Shown in pieces: positions 1 to 6,294 of a DNA stretch of 19,897 nucleotides; position 1 is the first letter of the stretch; each line of letters begins with the position of its first letter. The stretch spans positions 1-19,897 of the forward strand of contig JANZZA010000574.1 in NCBI GenBank assembly GCA_026419655.1, read 5' to 3'. A model generated the notes under the pieces. It saw only the letters and a list, made by a program, of their open reading frames with translations, was not told the DNA's origin and made no database searches. The position numbers were made by a program, and so were the translations under genes. Source of the stretch: Armatimonadota bacterium (GTDB taxonomy: Bacteria > Armatimonadota > Zipacnadia > Zipacnadales > FEN-943).

Positions 1-278
1 ACTGCCCTGCGCAGTATTCGTCAACGCTTCCGCCCCTGCGAGGAAGTATAACACACGCAGGCAACAGCCGCGCACCGCCTCCAGTCGTTGGGGAGCGTTT
101 GGTTTCCTCAGGATTCTGTTTCGGTCAGGAAAAAGTCAGGCGGAAAGAATCGCGTCGTAGACTGTGGCAAAACCTGGTGTCGGCTTACCCAGAGTGAAGA
201 GGCAGCACAACGCCGTCCGCCTTATTTTTGCCCGCGACTGCGCCGGTTGGCCAGCGAAGCGAATCTTGCGACAGTCTT
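1..278. other. Non-coding left flank beyond the ABC operon
   Basis: No convincing gene was found here on either strand; the small open frames lack a credible start or recognisable protein. The stretch lies downstream of the MalG-type permease stop. It holds a short inverted repeat at the very edge (ACTGC at 1-5, GCAGT at 11-15), an imperfect inverted repeat around 112-137 (TTTCCTCA with TCAGGAAA, one mismatch), and an extended -10-like box on the minus strand. No clear intrinsic terminator with a T tract was seen for the transporter operon. Confidence 0.5.
45..53 (-). promoter_or_regulatory. Possible extended -10 promoter reading off the left edge
   Basis: Read on the minus strand the bases are TGTTATACT, which fits the extended -10 pattern TGnTATAAT with one mismatch. 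No good -35 box lies 16-18 bases upstream, as is usual for extended -10 promoters. If real, it would drive a minus-strand gene beginning left of the window. It rests on one short motif only. Confidence 0.25.
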
Positions 279-1091
279 TCAGCGGATAGCCCCCGCGGTT
301 AGACCCCGTTCGATGTGGCGCTGGAAGAAGATGTACAACAAGACGACCGGCACTGAGGCCACCACAACGCCCGCCAGGATGGCTCCCCAATCCGACGTGT
401 ACTGACCATGAAAACTCAGCAGTCCCCGCGGCAAAGTTTGCCATTGCGGAGAGCTGATGAGTACCAGGGCGAAAGGCAGCTCATTCCACACCCAGGCGGC
501 CTGGAAAATGGCCACTGTAGCGATTGCCGGTCGCGCCACGGGTACCAATATCTGCCAGACGACCCTCCAGTGAGATGCGCCGTCCATCAGAGCCGCGTCC
601 ACCAGCTCTCCTGGCAGGGAGGCAAAATAGGCACGCAGCAGCAAAATCGCGAGGGGTAAACCGAAGGCAATGTACGGGCCAGCCAGGGCTGGCAGGTCAG
701 CAAGCCGCAGTCGCTGACAGATTTCGTAAACTGGCAGCAGCGCTGCGTGAGCAGGCAAAAGTATCCCTGACACTGCAAGGCCAAGCAGCAGACTCCGCCC
801 GCGCAGAGGCAGCCATGCGAAGCTGTACGCTGCCGGCACCCCAAGCGCCAGGATCCCCACCACGGCCACCACTGTAATGAGGGCGCTGTTGAGTAGATAG
901 CGCAGAATACCACCCCGCAACGCCGCCACGTAGTTGTCGAGATAAAGCCGTGATGGCAGGGCGCAAGGTCTGAGCAACAGCTCGTCGGGTGGCTTGAGAG
1001 AGCCAATTATCGCCCCGAAGACCGGCGCCAGAAAGATCACTGCTGCCGCCACGAAAAGTGCTGTCCATACAACTGCTCGCAGTCTGGCCAT
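279..1091 (-). CDS. Carbohydrate ABC transporter permease, MalG type
   Basis: Inner-membrane permease subunit of a sugar-type (CUT1-like) ABC importer, 270 residues, the usual length for the MalG branch. About six hydrophobic segments are visible: near residues 8-30, 67-92, 100-122, 137-155, 187-212 and 238-257. The cytoplasmic EAA loop that docks on the ATPase is at about 163-185 (LVDAALMDGASHWRVVWQ), with Asp in place of the first Glu. The start is an ATG six bases after the stop of the MalF-type gene, so the two are almost certainly co-transcribed and co-translated. It is the last gene of the operon. The substrate cannot be told from the permease. Confidence 0.93.
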   Translation of the reverse strand: MARLRAVVWTALFVAAAVIFLAPVFGAIIGSLKPPDELLLRPCALPSRLYLDNYVAALRGGILRYLLNSALITVVAVVGILALGVPAAYSFAWLPLRGRSLLLGLAVSGILLPAHAALLPVYEICQRLRLADLPALAGPYIAFGLPLAILLLRAYFASLPGELVDAALMDGASHWRVVWQILVPVARPAIATVAIFQAAWVWNELPFALVLISSPQWQTLPRGLLSFHGQYTSDWGAILAGVVVASVPVVLLYIFFQRHIERGLTAGAIR

Positions 1092-1097
1092 TGGCTT

Positions 1098-1994
1098 TTA
1101 AACCTGTTCTGGCTCGACCGCCACTGCGCGCAGGTAGACCGCTGTCGCTGCCAGCGTCAGAACTATCATTATGCTCGCGACAGCCGCCGAGTAGCCCATG
1201 CGGTCGACAGTAAAACCGCAATAGTACATGTACGTAGCCAGGACCTCAGTCACGTGGTGTGGGCCACCGCCGGTCATCACCCAAATGAGCTCGAAGACCT
1301 TCACAGAGCCGACAACGATTAGCAGGGCATCTACGAGAATGACGCGGCGCATGAGTGGCAGAGTTACGTGCCGGAAGGCACGCCACGGCGTCGCGCCGTC
1401 CAAAACCGCCGCCTCGTAATAATCCACGGGTATGGCCTGAAGACCGGCAAGCATGACCATCATGTGGAAACCGAGGTAACGCCAGCAAGCTACTACTATG
1501 ATGGAAAGAGTGGCTATCCGTGGGTCACCCAGCCAGGCGATGGTAGGCTGTTGAGATTGGTAAGCCAGACGCCAAAGCCAGCCCACTATCGCCCGCGCCA
1601 GGCCGAAGTTGGGCTCGTAGATAACCCACCACACCAAAGCTACGGCCACTATCGGCACCACGAAGGGTGTGAAAAAGGCCGCTCGGAGCCACTGCACACG
1701 CCCCATGCCACCGCTGAGTACGACAGCCAGCAACAACGCCGCAGGAAGCTGAAGCGCCAGGGACAAAACAACCCACAGACCGTTGTTCTTGAGACAAACA
1801 ACAAACACCGGGTCCCGGAGGAGCTCTGCGTAATTGTTCAGCCCCACCCAATGGCGCTCCGGCGACATTGCCTTCCACGAAAACAAACTCATCACGAAAG
1901 TGGCCGCAATGGGGTACAAGACAAAGATGCCCAATACTGCCAGCGCTGGCAGGACAAATAAGACCGCCTGAGACCGCTTGGCTGATAACCTCAT
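1098..1994 (-). CDS. Carbohydrate ABC transporter permease, MalF/UgpA type
   Basis: The second membrane subunit of the same importer, 298 residues. It has a first transmembrane segment at about 10-35, the LNNYAELLRDP region at 52-62 typical of UgpA/LacF-type permeases, several further membrane segments, and the EAA loop at 194-215 (EAAVLDGATPWRAF) with the conserved Gly at 200. A GGGPHHVTEVLATYMY segment at 242-257 is characteristic of CUT1 permeases. Its ATG overlaps the stop of the upstream gene in an ATGA arrangement (1991-1994), which indicates translational coupling. It has no long periplasmic MalF-type insert, so it is the short UgpA-like form. Confidence 0.94.
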   Translation of the reverse strand: MRLSAKRSQAVLFVLPALAVLGIFVLYPIAATFVMSLFSWKAMSPERHWVGLNNYAELLRDPVFVVCLKNNGLWVVLSLALQLPAALLLAVVLSGGMGRVQWLRAAFFTPFVVPIVAVALVWWVIYEPNFGLARAIVGWLWRLAYQSQQPTIAWLGDPRIATLSIIVVACWRYLGFHMMVMLAGLQAIPVDYYEAAVLDGATPWRAFRHVTLPLMRRVILVDALLIVVGSVKVFELIWVMTGGGPHHVTEVLATYMYYCGFTVDRMGYSAAVASIMIVLTLAATAVYLRAVAVEPEQV

Positions 1995-2680
1995 GGCGCA
2001 GGCTTGAGCTTGCGGGTGTCACTAAGAACCCATTTTCCCTCGCGACGCTCAAGGGTCACTCGCCACTGGGAGCCGCCGCCCTGTACCACTATGACTGCCG
2101 CGTTCTCCGTTACTTGTTTGGGTATGAGCCTGCGGTTGGGCAGCGCGGCGAAAGTTGGGCGGCTGACAATGGCCTCAACCACGTCCTCGGGAACGGCCGA
2201 GGTGCGCGCTGGCGAGCGCTTCGGTGCGACCGCCGGCGTGGCGCTGATGACCTCGTAGTCGCCCAGTTCCCGCTCCCAGGAGAGACGTATGTCAAGCTTG
2301 ACCTTTCCGTCCGGGGAGGTTGCCCGGACCGTCGCAGAGGTCCAATTTTCATCATGCTCGATTATTGTGCCTTCCCAGCCGGGCAGGCTTGCCAGCGCCA
2401 GCTCGAGGATAAGACTAGCGCGCTCATCCTCTCCTCCGGAGCTCGGAGGACCGGCGACGGGCTCCGCCTGCAGAGCAGATGCCCCCTCATTGCTAAGGGG
2501 AACGCCCGAATCTGGCGGTACAGAAGGCGTGCTCCCCTCGGGCAGTCCCGGAACACTGCTTGCAGGAGCTTCCTCTGTTCCCGCAGGCGGGACAGCCATC
2601 CGGTAATACGACAGAAGCGCGGCCGCTACCACCAGGACCAGTACCACCAGGACCGTTGCTGATAGGACTCTGTTAAGCAA
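1991..2680 (-). CDS. Membrane-anchored protein of unknown function inside the ABC operon
   Basis: 229 residues, family not recognised. An N-terminal membrane segment (about 5-26) is followed by a Pro/Ser/Gly/Glu-rich linker (31-85) and then two similar-looking stretches of about 60 residues (about 87-148 and 163-227). Each has a short helix, then beta-type strands and a late Trp-containing strand (LSWERELGDYEVI; VTLERREGKWVLS), which suggests an internal duplication of a small alpha/beta fold such as an NTF2- or DUF4878-like domain (inference). The start is TTG, supported by a strong Shine-Dalgarno sequence, 18 bases after the binding-protein gene; the stop overlaps the MalF-type start by 4 bases. 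Position implies a job in or beside the importer, probably on the extracytoplasmic face. Confidence 0.82.
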   Translation of the reverse strand: MLNRVLSATVLVVLVLVVAAALLSYYRMAVPPAGTEEAPASSVPGLPEGSTPSVPPDSGVPLSNEGASALQAEPVAGPPSSGGEDERASLILELALASLPGWEGTIIEHDENWTSATVRATSPDGKVKLDIRLSWERELGDYEVISATPAVAPKRSPARTSAVPEDVVEAIVSRPTFAALPNRRLIPKQVTENAAVIVVQGGGSQWRVTLERREGKWVLSDTRKLKPAP

Positions 2681-2687
2681 GTCTTGT

Positions 2688-2694
2688 CCCCCTT
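2688..2694 (-). promoter_or_regulatory. Ribosome binding site that fixes a TTG start
   Basis: The minus strand reads AAGGGGG seven bases before a TTG codon at 2680-2678. There is no ATG nearby in frame that gives a full N-terminal membrane segment, so this site decides the start of the 229-residue membrane protein. Confidence 0.6.
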
Positions 2695-2698
2695 CCCA

Positions 2699-4078
2699 TC
2701 ACCGGGGTCGCGTTTCTCCCGCGCCGGTCGCGGATAGCTCTGCTTGCAGGCGCTGTTTCACTTCTGCCTGGCGCGTCCGCACCGCAGCCATCACTTCCTC
2801 CGGCGTGCTGCGACCATCCACAAATGCCTGCAGGTGATTTAGCAGTTCGTCGGCAACTGATCGCTCCATCAAAGTGTCCGGCCAAGGGCATATTTGGGGG
2901 GCGGCTGCTACCATTTCAGCGTATTTACGCAGCCGCGGGCCAGCATTGGCTTCGCTCACCGCACCGCGCACCTGTACAAGCTCCTGGCAACGGCCCACGA
3001 ACGTGGCGGCAACATCGGGACGCGTGAGGTATTTTAGAAACAGTACCGCGGCCTCCGCATTAGCCGACCGCGCACAAACCACGTAGCCGTCGGGCGCACC
3101 TGCCAGAGCATCCTGATTGCCCTTGCCACCGGGGACTGCCGGGAAATTGAAGAAATCCCAGGCATCCCAGAACTCTTGTGGAGCCTCACCGCCGCTGCTG
3201 AGTCGGGCGAAATCCCAGGTACCCGTATAAAACATCGCTGCTTGGCCCGAATAAAATAACGCCCTAGCACTCTCGCGCGTGGTCGCATTAGGCGCATCGT
3301 TGAAGGCCCTCAGCCGCACAAGCTCCGAAAACATGTCCAGGCCGCGTATCCACTCGCGCTCAGCGTACTTTCCTTCGCCTAAGGGATCGTAGTTGGCCTC
3401 ACAGCAAGTCTGGCCCATAAGCCGCTGCCACAGAACACCGGGGAAGTGATGCGCTGGCCAGCGCTGCTGATTACCCAGAGCGATCGGAATTACGCCGGCC
3501 TGCCGCAATTGCTTGACGACCTGAAGAAGCTCGGGCCAGGTCTTGGGCACGGTGAGGCCAAGCCGAGAAAAGATTTCCTTGTTGTACAGGAAGAAAGTAC
3601 ACTGCAGCAGATACGGGACGCCCCAGACGCGCCCGCGATAGGTGAAGTAGCGCAGCCCCTGCGGAAGAAAACACCGCCGCCATTTCCCGCCGTCAGCGTC
3701 CATGTGGGGCGTGAGGTCCAGGACTGCCCCCGTCCGCACAAAGTTGTGCAACCACTCGCCGTCCCAGACGAAGAAAATATCAGGCGGCGAGGCTGAACCC
3801 AGGCCCACGCGGATGACGGTCTTGTAGGCATCAGGCTCGAGGGAAGTAACCGCGACCCGGATTTCCGGGTGCTCGGCCTCAAATTCTGTGACAATATCCC
3901 CCAAGGCAGATCGGCGCGGCTCTGCGGTCCAGATGGTCCACAGCGACAAGGTGGTCTCGCCGCGGACCGCAGCTCTATCTGAAGCTGCCGGCACCTCTTC
4001 TGCTCTCCTAGCACACCCGGCTAGGCATAGCCCCAAACCCACTATCGCGACCACAGCTAGACCACGTGCCCCGTGCAT
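2699..4078 (-). CDS. Extracellular solute-binding lipoprotein of sugar ABC transporter (family 1 type)
   Basis: Substrate-binding subunit, 459 residues. The N-terminus is a lipoprotein signal with lipobox LAGC and Cys22. The mature part begins with TTLSLWTIWT, then the EFEAEHPEIRV and PPDIFFVWDGEW motifs of the MalE/UgpB-type binding-protein family, and later GVIPIALGNQQRWPAHHF and YTGTWDFARL, which are typical of sugar-binding members. The start chosen is the ATG at 4078, because it begins the signal peptide and is preceded by AGGTG eight bases upstream; the frame stays open for 160 codons further, but that part is antisense to the UroD-like gene. It is the first gene of the operon and is divergent from the UroD-like gene. 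No ATPase gene is present, so a shared ATPase elsewhere is presumed. Confidence 0.93.
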   Translation of the reverse strand: MHGARGLAVVAIVGLGLCLAGCARRAEEVPAASDRAAVRGETTLSLWTIWTAEPRRSALGDIVTEFEAEHPEIRVAVTSLEPDAYKTVIRVGLGSASPPDIFFVWDGEWLHNFVRTGAVLDLTPHMDADGGKWRRCFLPQGLRYFTYRGRVWGVPYLLQCTFFLYNKEIFSRLGLTVPKTWPELLQVVKQLRQAGVIPIALGNQQRWPAHHFPGVLWQRLMGQTCCEANYDPLGEGKYAEREWIRGLDMFSELVRLRAFNDAPNATTRESARALFYSGQAAMFYTGTWDFARLSSGGEAPQEFWDAWDFFNFPAVPGGKGNQDALAGAPDGYVVCARSANAEAAVLFLKYLTRPDVAATFVGRCQELVQVRGAVSEANAGPRLRKYAEMVAAAPQICPWPDTLMERSVADELLNHLQAFVDGRSTPEEVMAAVRTRQAEVKQRLQAELSATGAGETRPR

Positions 4079-4102
4079 ACTCCCTTCACCTGCGTCTATA
4101 CT
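4074..4102 (+). promoter_or_regulatory. Candidate promoter for the UroD-like gene
   Basis: A TATACT -10-like box at 4097-4102 lies 17 bases after a poor -35 (TGCATA, 4074-4079). It sits in the 84-bp gap between divergent genes, about 60 bases before the ATG at 4163. The -10 is good (5 of 6), the -35 weak, as for an activator-dependent promoter. Confidence 0.35.
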
Positions 4103-4126
4103 ATCCCGGGGCCGCCCAGAAGGGAA
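4098..4126 (-). promoter_or_regulatory. Candidate promoter for the ABC transporter operon, overlapping the divergent one
   Basis: On the minus strand TTCCCT (4126-4121) is followed after 17 bases by TAGTAT (4103-4098), about 20 bases before the binding-protein ATG. Its -10 covers nearly the same bases as the plus-strand -10, so polymerase could occupy only one promoter at a time. Both hexamers are weak matches, so this is a proposal from position and spacing. Confidence 0.35.
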
Positions 4127-4162
4127 GGCTCTTACACCACTCTGCCCCAGGAGCACGCAGTG

Positions 4163-5275
4163 ATGAGCGAGACTCTTGCAGCCATCAAGCAGGCCGTCGC
4201 GGCCGCTGGTCCAGCCGAAAAGGTCATGGCCCCCGATGTCGTGGACCGCATTCTCAAGGCCGCAAACTTTCGGGAGCCAGACCGGGTGCCCATCTGGGAC
4301 TTCGTTGACTCCTGGGCCGTGTATCAGGTTTTTGCCCCTGGCGATACGGATCCCGTGACTGCAACGGCCAAAGTCTTTCACGGCCTGGGAATAGACCTTT
4401 GTCGGTCGGTGTACCTGCCCGTGTCGCCTGAAGAAGACCCAGGCCGCCAGTCTGAGGAGTATCACGGCTGCACTCGCTGGGCTAAGTGGGCAATCAATTC
4501 CACTGAGGAGTTGCGTGCTTACGAGGTGCCCCGCATCGCCGAGGAGCAAGCCTGGCAATGGGTGCAGGAGTACTGTCGGGAGCGGGAGGTTTTCGCACCC
4601 CAGACTCTTTTAGTGCCGTGTGATGGCGTCGGCTTTCATGCTACTTACGGGCTCATGGGCATCGAACAGTTCAGTTATGCCCTTTACGAGAGCTTCGAAG
4701 ACCTACGGCGCATCGTGCAAGCTCATAACGACAACGCGGTTATGAGAGCTCAAGCCTTTGCGCAGGCGCGCCCCTGTCCGCTCTATTTCCTGGGAGATGA
4801 CATTGCATTCAAGGGCAGAGCCATCTTCTCTCCCCAGGTCATGCACAAGCTCTTTTATCCCTACCTGGAGCGCATTTGTGCAGTGCTCAGGCCCGCTCGA
4901 ATTAAGGTCATTTTCCACACGGATGGCTACGTGATGGACATCGTCGCTGACCTCGTGGCGGCTGGCATTGATGGGCTTAATCCTATCGAACCGCTGGCCG
5001 GCAACGACATTGGGGAGCTGAAGCGTCGCTATAGAGACCGGCTGATTCTGGTGGGCAACGTTGACTGTTCCCAGACGCTTCCGCTGGGCACGAGAGAAGA
5101 CGTGCGGCGTGCCGTGCGCGAATGCTTGCTTGCTGCCGCGCCGGGCGGTGGCCACTTTATCGGCTCGTCCTCAGAAATCGTCCCCGCCACGCCTCTTGAA
5201 AACATTTTTGCCTTTTATGAAGCGTGCCGCGAATACGGACGCTACCCAATCGGGGAGGGGTGGCGAGGCCATTGA
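4163..5275 (+). CDS. Uroporphyrinogen decarboxylase-fold protein (UroD/MtaA/CmuA superfamily), not the heme enzyme
   Basis: A 370-residue cytoplasmic protein with the marks of the UroD-like TIM-barrel superfamily: REPDRVPIWD near 37-46, GDDIAFKG at 211-218, FHTDGYVMDIVADLVAAGID from 251, LNPIEP at 272-277, LVGNVDCSQTL at 296-306 and a C-terminal GHFIGSSSEIVPATPLENI stretch. The RPxWxMRQAGR-type N-terminal signature of true HemE is absent, so a heme role is unlikely; the branch that includes MtaA- and CmuA-type methyltransferases fits better, but no corrinoid protein is nearby. The ATG at 4163 is preceded by AGGAG nine bases upstream. It is divergent from the sugar importer, which suggests joint control and perhaps a role in using the imported compound (inference). 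Confidence 0.9.
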   Translation: MSETLAAIKQAVAAAGPAEKVMAPDVVDRILKAANFREPDRVPIWDFVDSWAVYQVFAPGDTDPVTATAKVFHGLGIDLCRSVYLPVSPEEDPGRQSEEYHGCTRWAKWAINSTEELRAYEVPRIAEEQAWQWVQEYCREREVFAPQTLLVPCDGVGFHATYGLMGIEQFSYALYESFEDLRRIVQAHNDNAVMRAQAFAQARPCPLYFLGDDIAFKGRAIFSPQVMHKLFYPYLERICAVLRPARIKVIFHTDGYVMDIVADLVAAGIDGLNPIEPLAGNDIGELKRRYRDRLILVGNVDCSQTLPLGTREDVRRAVRECLLAAAPGGGHFIGSSSEIVPATPLENIFAFYEACREYGRYPIGEGWRGH

Positions 5276-5997
5276 TAACAGCCGGAACAGTGCTTAGCGT
5301 TGGCTTCCTTGTGGCCTTCTTGCTAGCGGTCAGCTTTCTTGCCTTTGCCCGGTGGCTCTCCGCGAGGGGATCCCTTGCGCCCTTGACCGCGTGGGGTATG
5401 GCCATCGCGGGCAGCGCGTATTCCGTGGCCGCCGGACTGCCAATAAGTATGGCAATCGCGAGAGCTGACCCTTTGCGGGCACCATCAGCCTTGTTGGTCC
5501 TCCTTCCCTGGGCCGTTGGCGCAGGTTTGTTTCTGCACCTTCGACATCGGGACAAGATGCTCCTCTCCCATGCGCTGGCTGCGTCTCTTCTGGCAGCGGC
5601 ACCTGCGGCGGTGCTTGGTGTCGCCGGAGGAACCTTAGGAGGGACACACCGCAATCTACACCAATGCTACGGTAACTTGAAGGCCCTGGCAGGTGCCACC
5701 CGGGACTACCTCGCCGACCGCAAGACTTGGCCTTCACAGGCTAACTGGGTAAACGAGCTGCTCCCGCTAGTCGGGCAACGGTCCGCCTTTCGCTGTCCTG
5801 CTAACCCCGACGGGGCCTATGTGTATCGCCGACCCAAGCCGGGAAGTTCGAAAGATGTCCCCGTGTTCGAATGTGTACACCCTTTCTTGGCGAAGCAGGT
5901 CGTGGTCCGTGGAGACTTGCGGGCCGCGATAGAAAACCTTCCCCCTGAGCCACCTCCCCGAGCAGCGCACTCGCCCTTCAGCCAGACTCGCCACTAG
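5272..5997 (+). CDS. Multi-spanning membrane protein with a prepilin-like C-terminal domain
   Basis: 241 residues. About four membrane segments (roughly 5-27, 38-60, 73-90, 100-121) are followed by a soluble domain with CYGNLKALAGATRDYLADR at 132-150, WVNELLPLVGQ at 159-169 and FRCPANPDGAYVY at 173-185. This spacing (Cys-x-Asn-Leu-Lys, Tyr-x-x-Asp, Trp-x-x-x-Leu-x-Pro, Cys-Pro) is that of the globular part of DUF1559/type II prepilin-like proteins common in Planctomycetota and Armatimonadota, but the prepilin leader and its single N-terminal helix are replaced by a multi-pass region. The TTG at 5272 overlaps the UroD-like stop and has a GGGGAGGGG run about 11 bases upstream; GTG at 5290 is the alternative. 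The tail is Pro-rich. Function unknown. Confidence 0.75.
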   Translation: MITAGTVLSVGFLVAFLLAVSFLAFARWLSARGSLAPLTAWGMAIAGSAYSVAAGLPISMAIARADPLRAPSALLVLLPWAVGAGLFLHLRHRDKMLLSHALAASLLAAAPAAVLGVAGGTLGGTHRNLHQCYGNLKALAGATRDYLADRKTWPSQANWVNELLPLVGQRSAFRCPANPDGAYVYRRPKPGSSKDVPVFECVHPFLAKQVVVRGDLRAAIENLPPEPPPRAAHSPFSQTRH

Positions 5998-6294
5998 GTG
6001 ACTACTGAAAAGGTGGTGTCGCCAGACTCCGCCCGCGGCGAAGAATGCAGCGTTGTGCCAGCCATGTTGTACAAGTTGAAGCTATAACTCGCAGAACTGT
6101 AGACTCCTTACTAAACCAGCGTTTCTCCCACCCTCATATTCACCACGGCCCCCCGGCTGTTAACCAGCGCCTCGGCTCCCTGTACTCAAGGCGTTGAGAG
6201 CAACAAAGACCTCGCTCCGCACAGCGGGACCCGCGATGAGGAAGCAAGGAACACGTGTGGGCCAGTGCGAGTCCAAGTTTGCGAGGTAGCTTCG
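5998..6294. other. Intergenic region before the exported-protein series
   Basis: No gene seen in about 300 bases. A weak sigma70-like pair on the plus strand is TTGAAG (6077-6082), 16 bases, TGTAGA (6099-6104). A GAGGT Shine-Dalgarno sequence at 6283-6287 lies seven bases before the ATG at 6295. No convincing terminator for the preceding gene was found. Confidence 0.4.

Noticed and set aside
88..405. Small plus-strand open frame at the left edge
   Set aside because: Unlikely composition, no good start signal, and it overlaps the permease gene on the other strand.
1868..2662. 264-codon plus-strand open frame
   Set aside because: It lies antisense to the coupled membrane protein gene, is rich in Arg/Cys/Trp as in shadow frames, and resembles no family.
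4073..4162. 30-codon extension of the UroD-like protein
   Set aside because: It overlaps the divergent promoter region and the start of the binding-protein gene; ATG 4163 has AGGAG at the right distance.
4079..4558. 160-codon N-terminal extension of the solute-binding protein frame
   Set aside because: It is antisense to the UroD-like gene, has no family likeness, and the ATG at 4078 starts a clean lipoprotein signal with a ribosome binding site.
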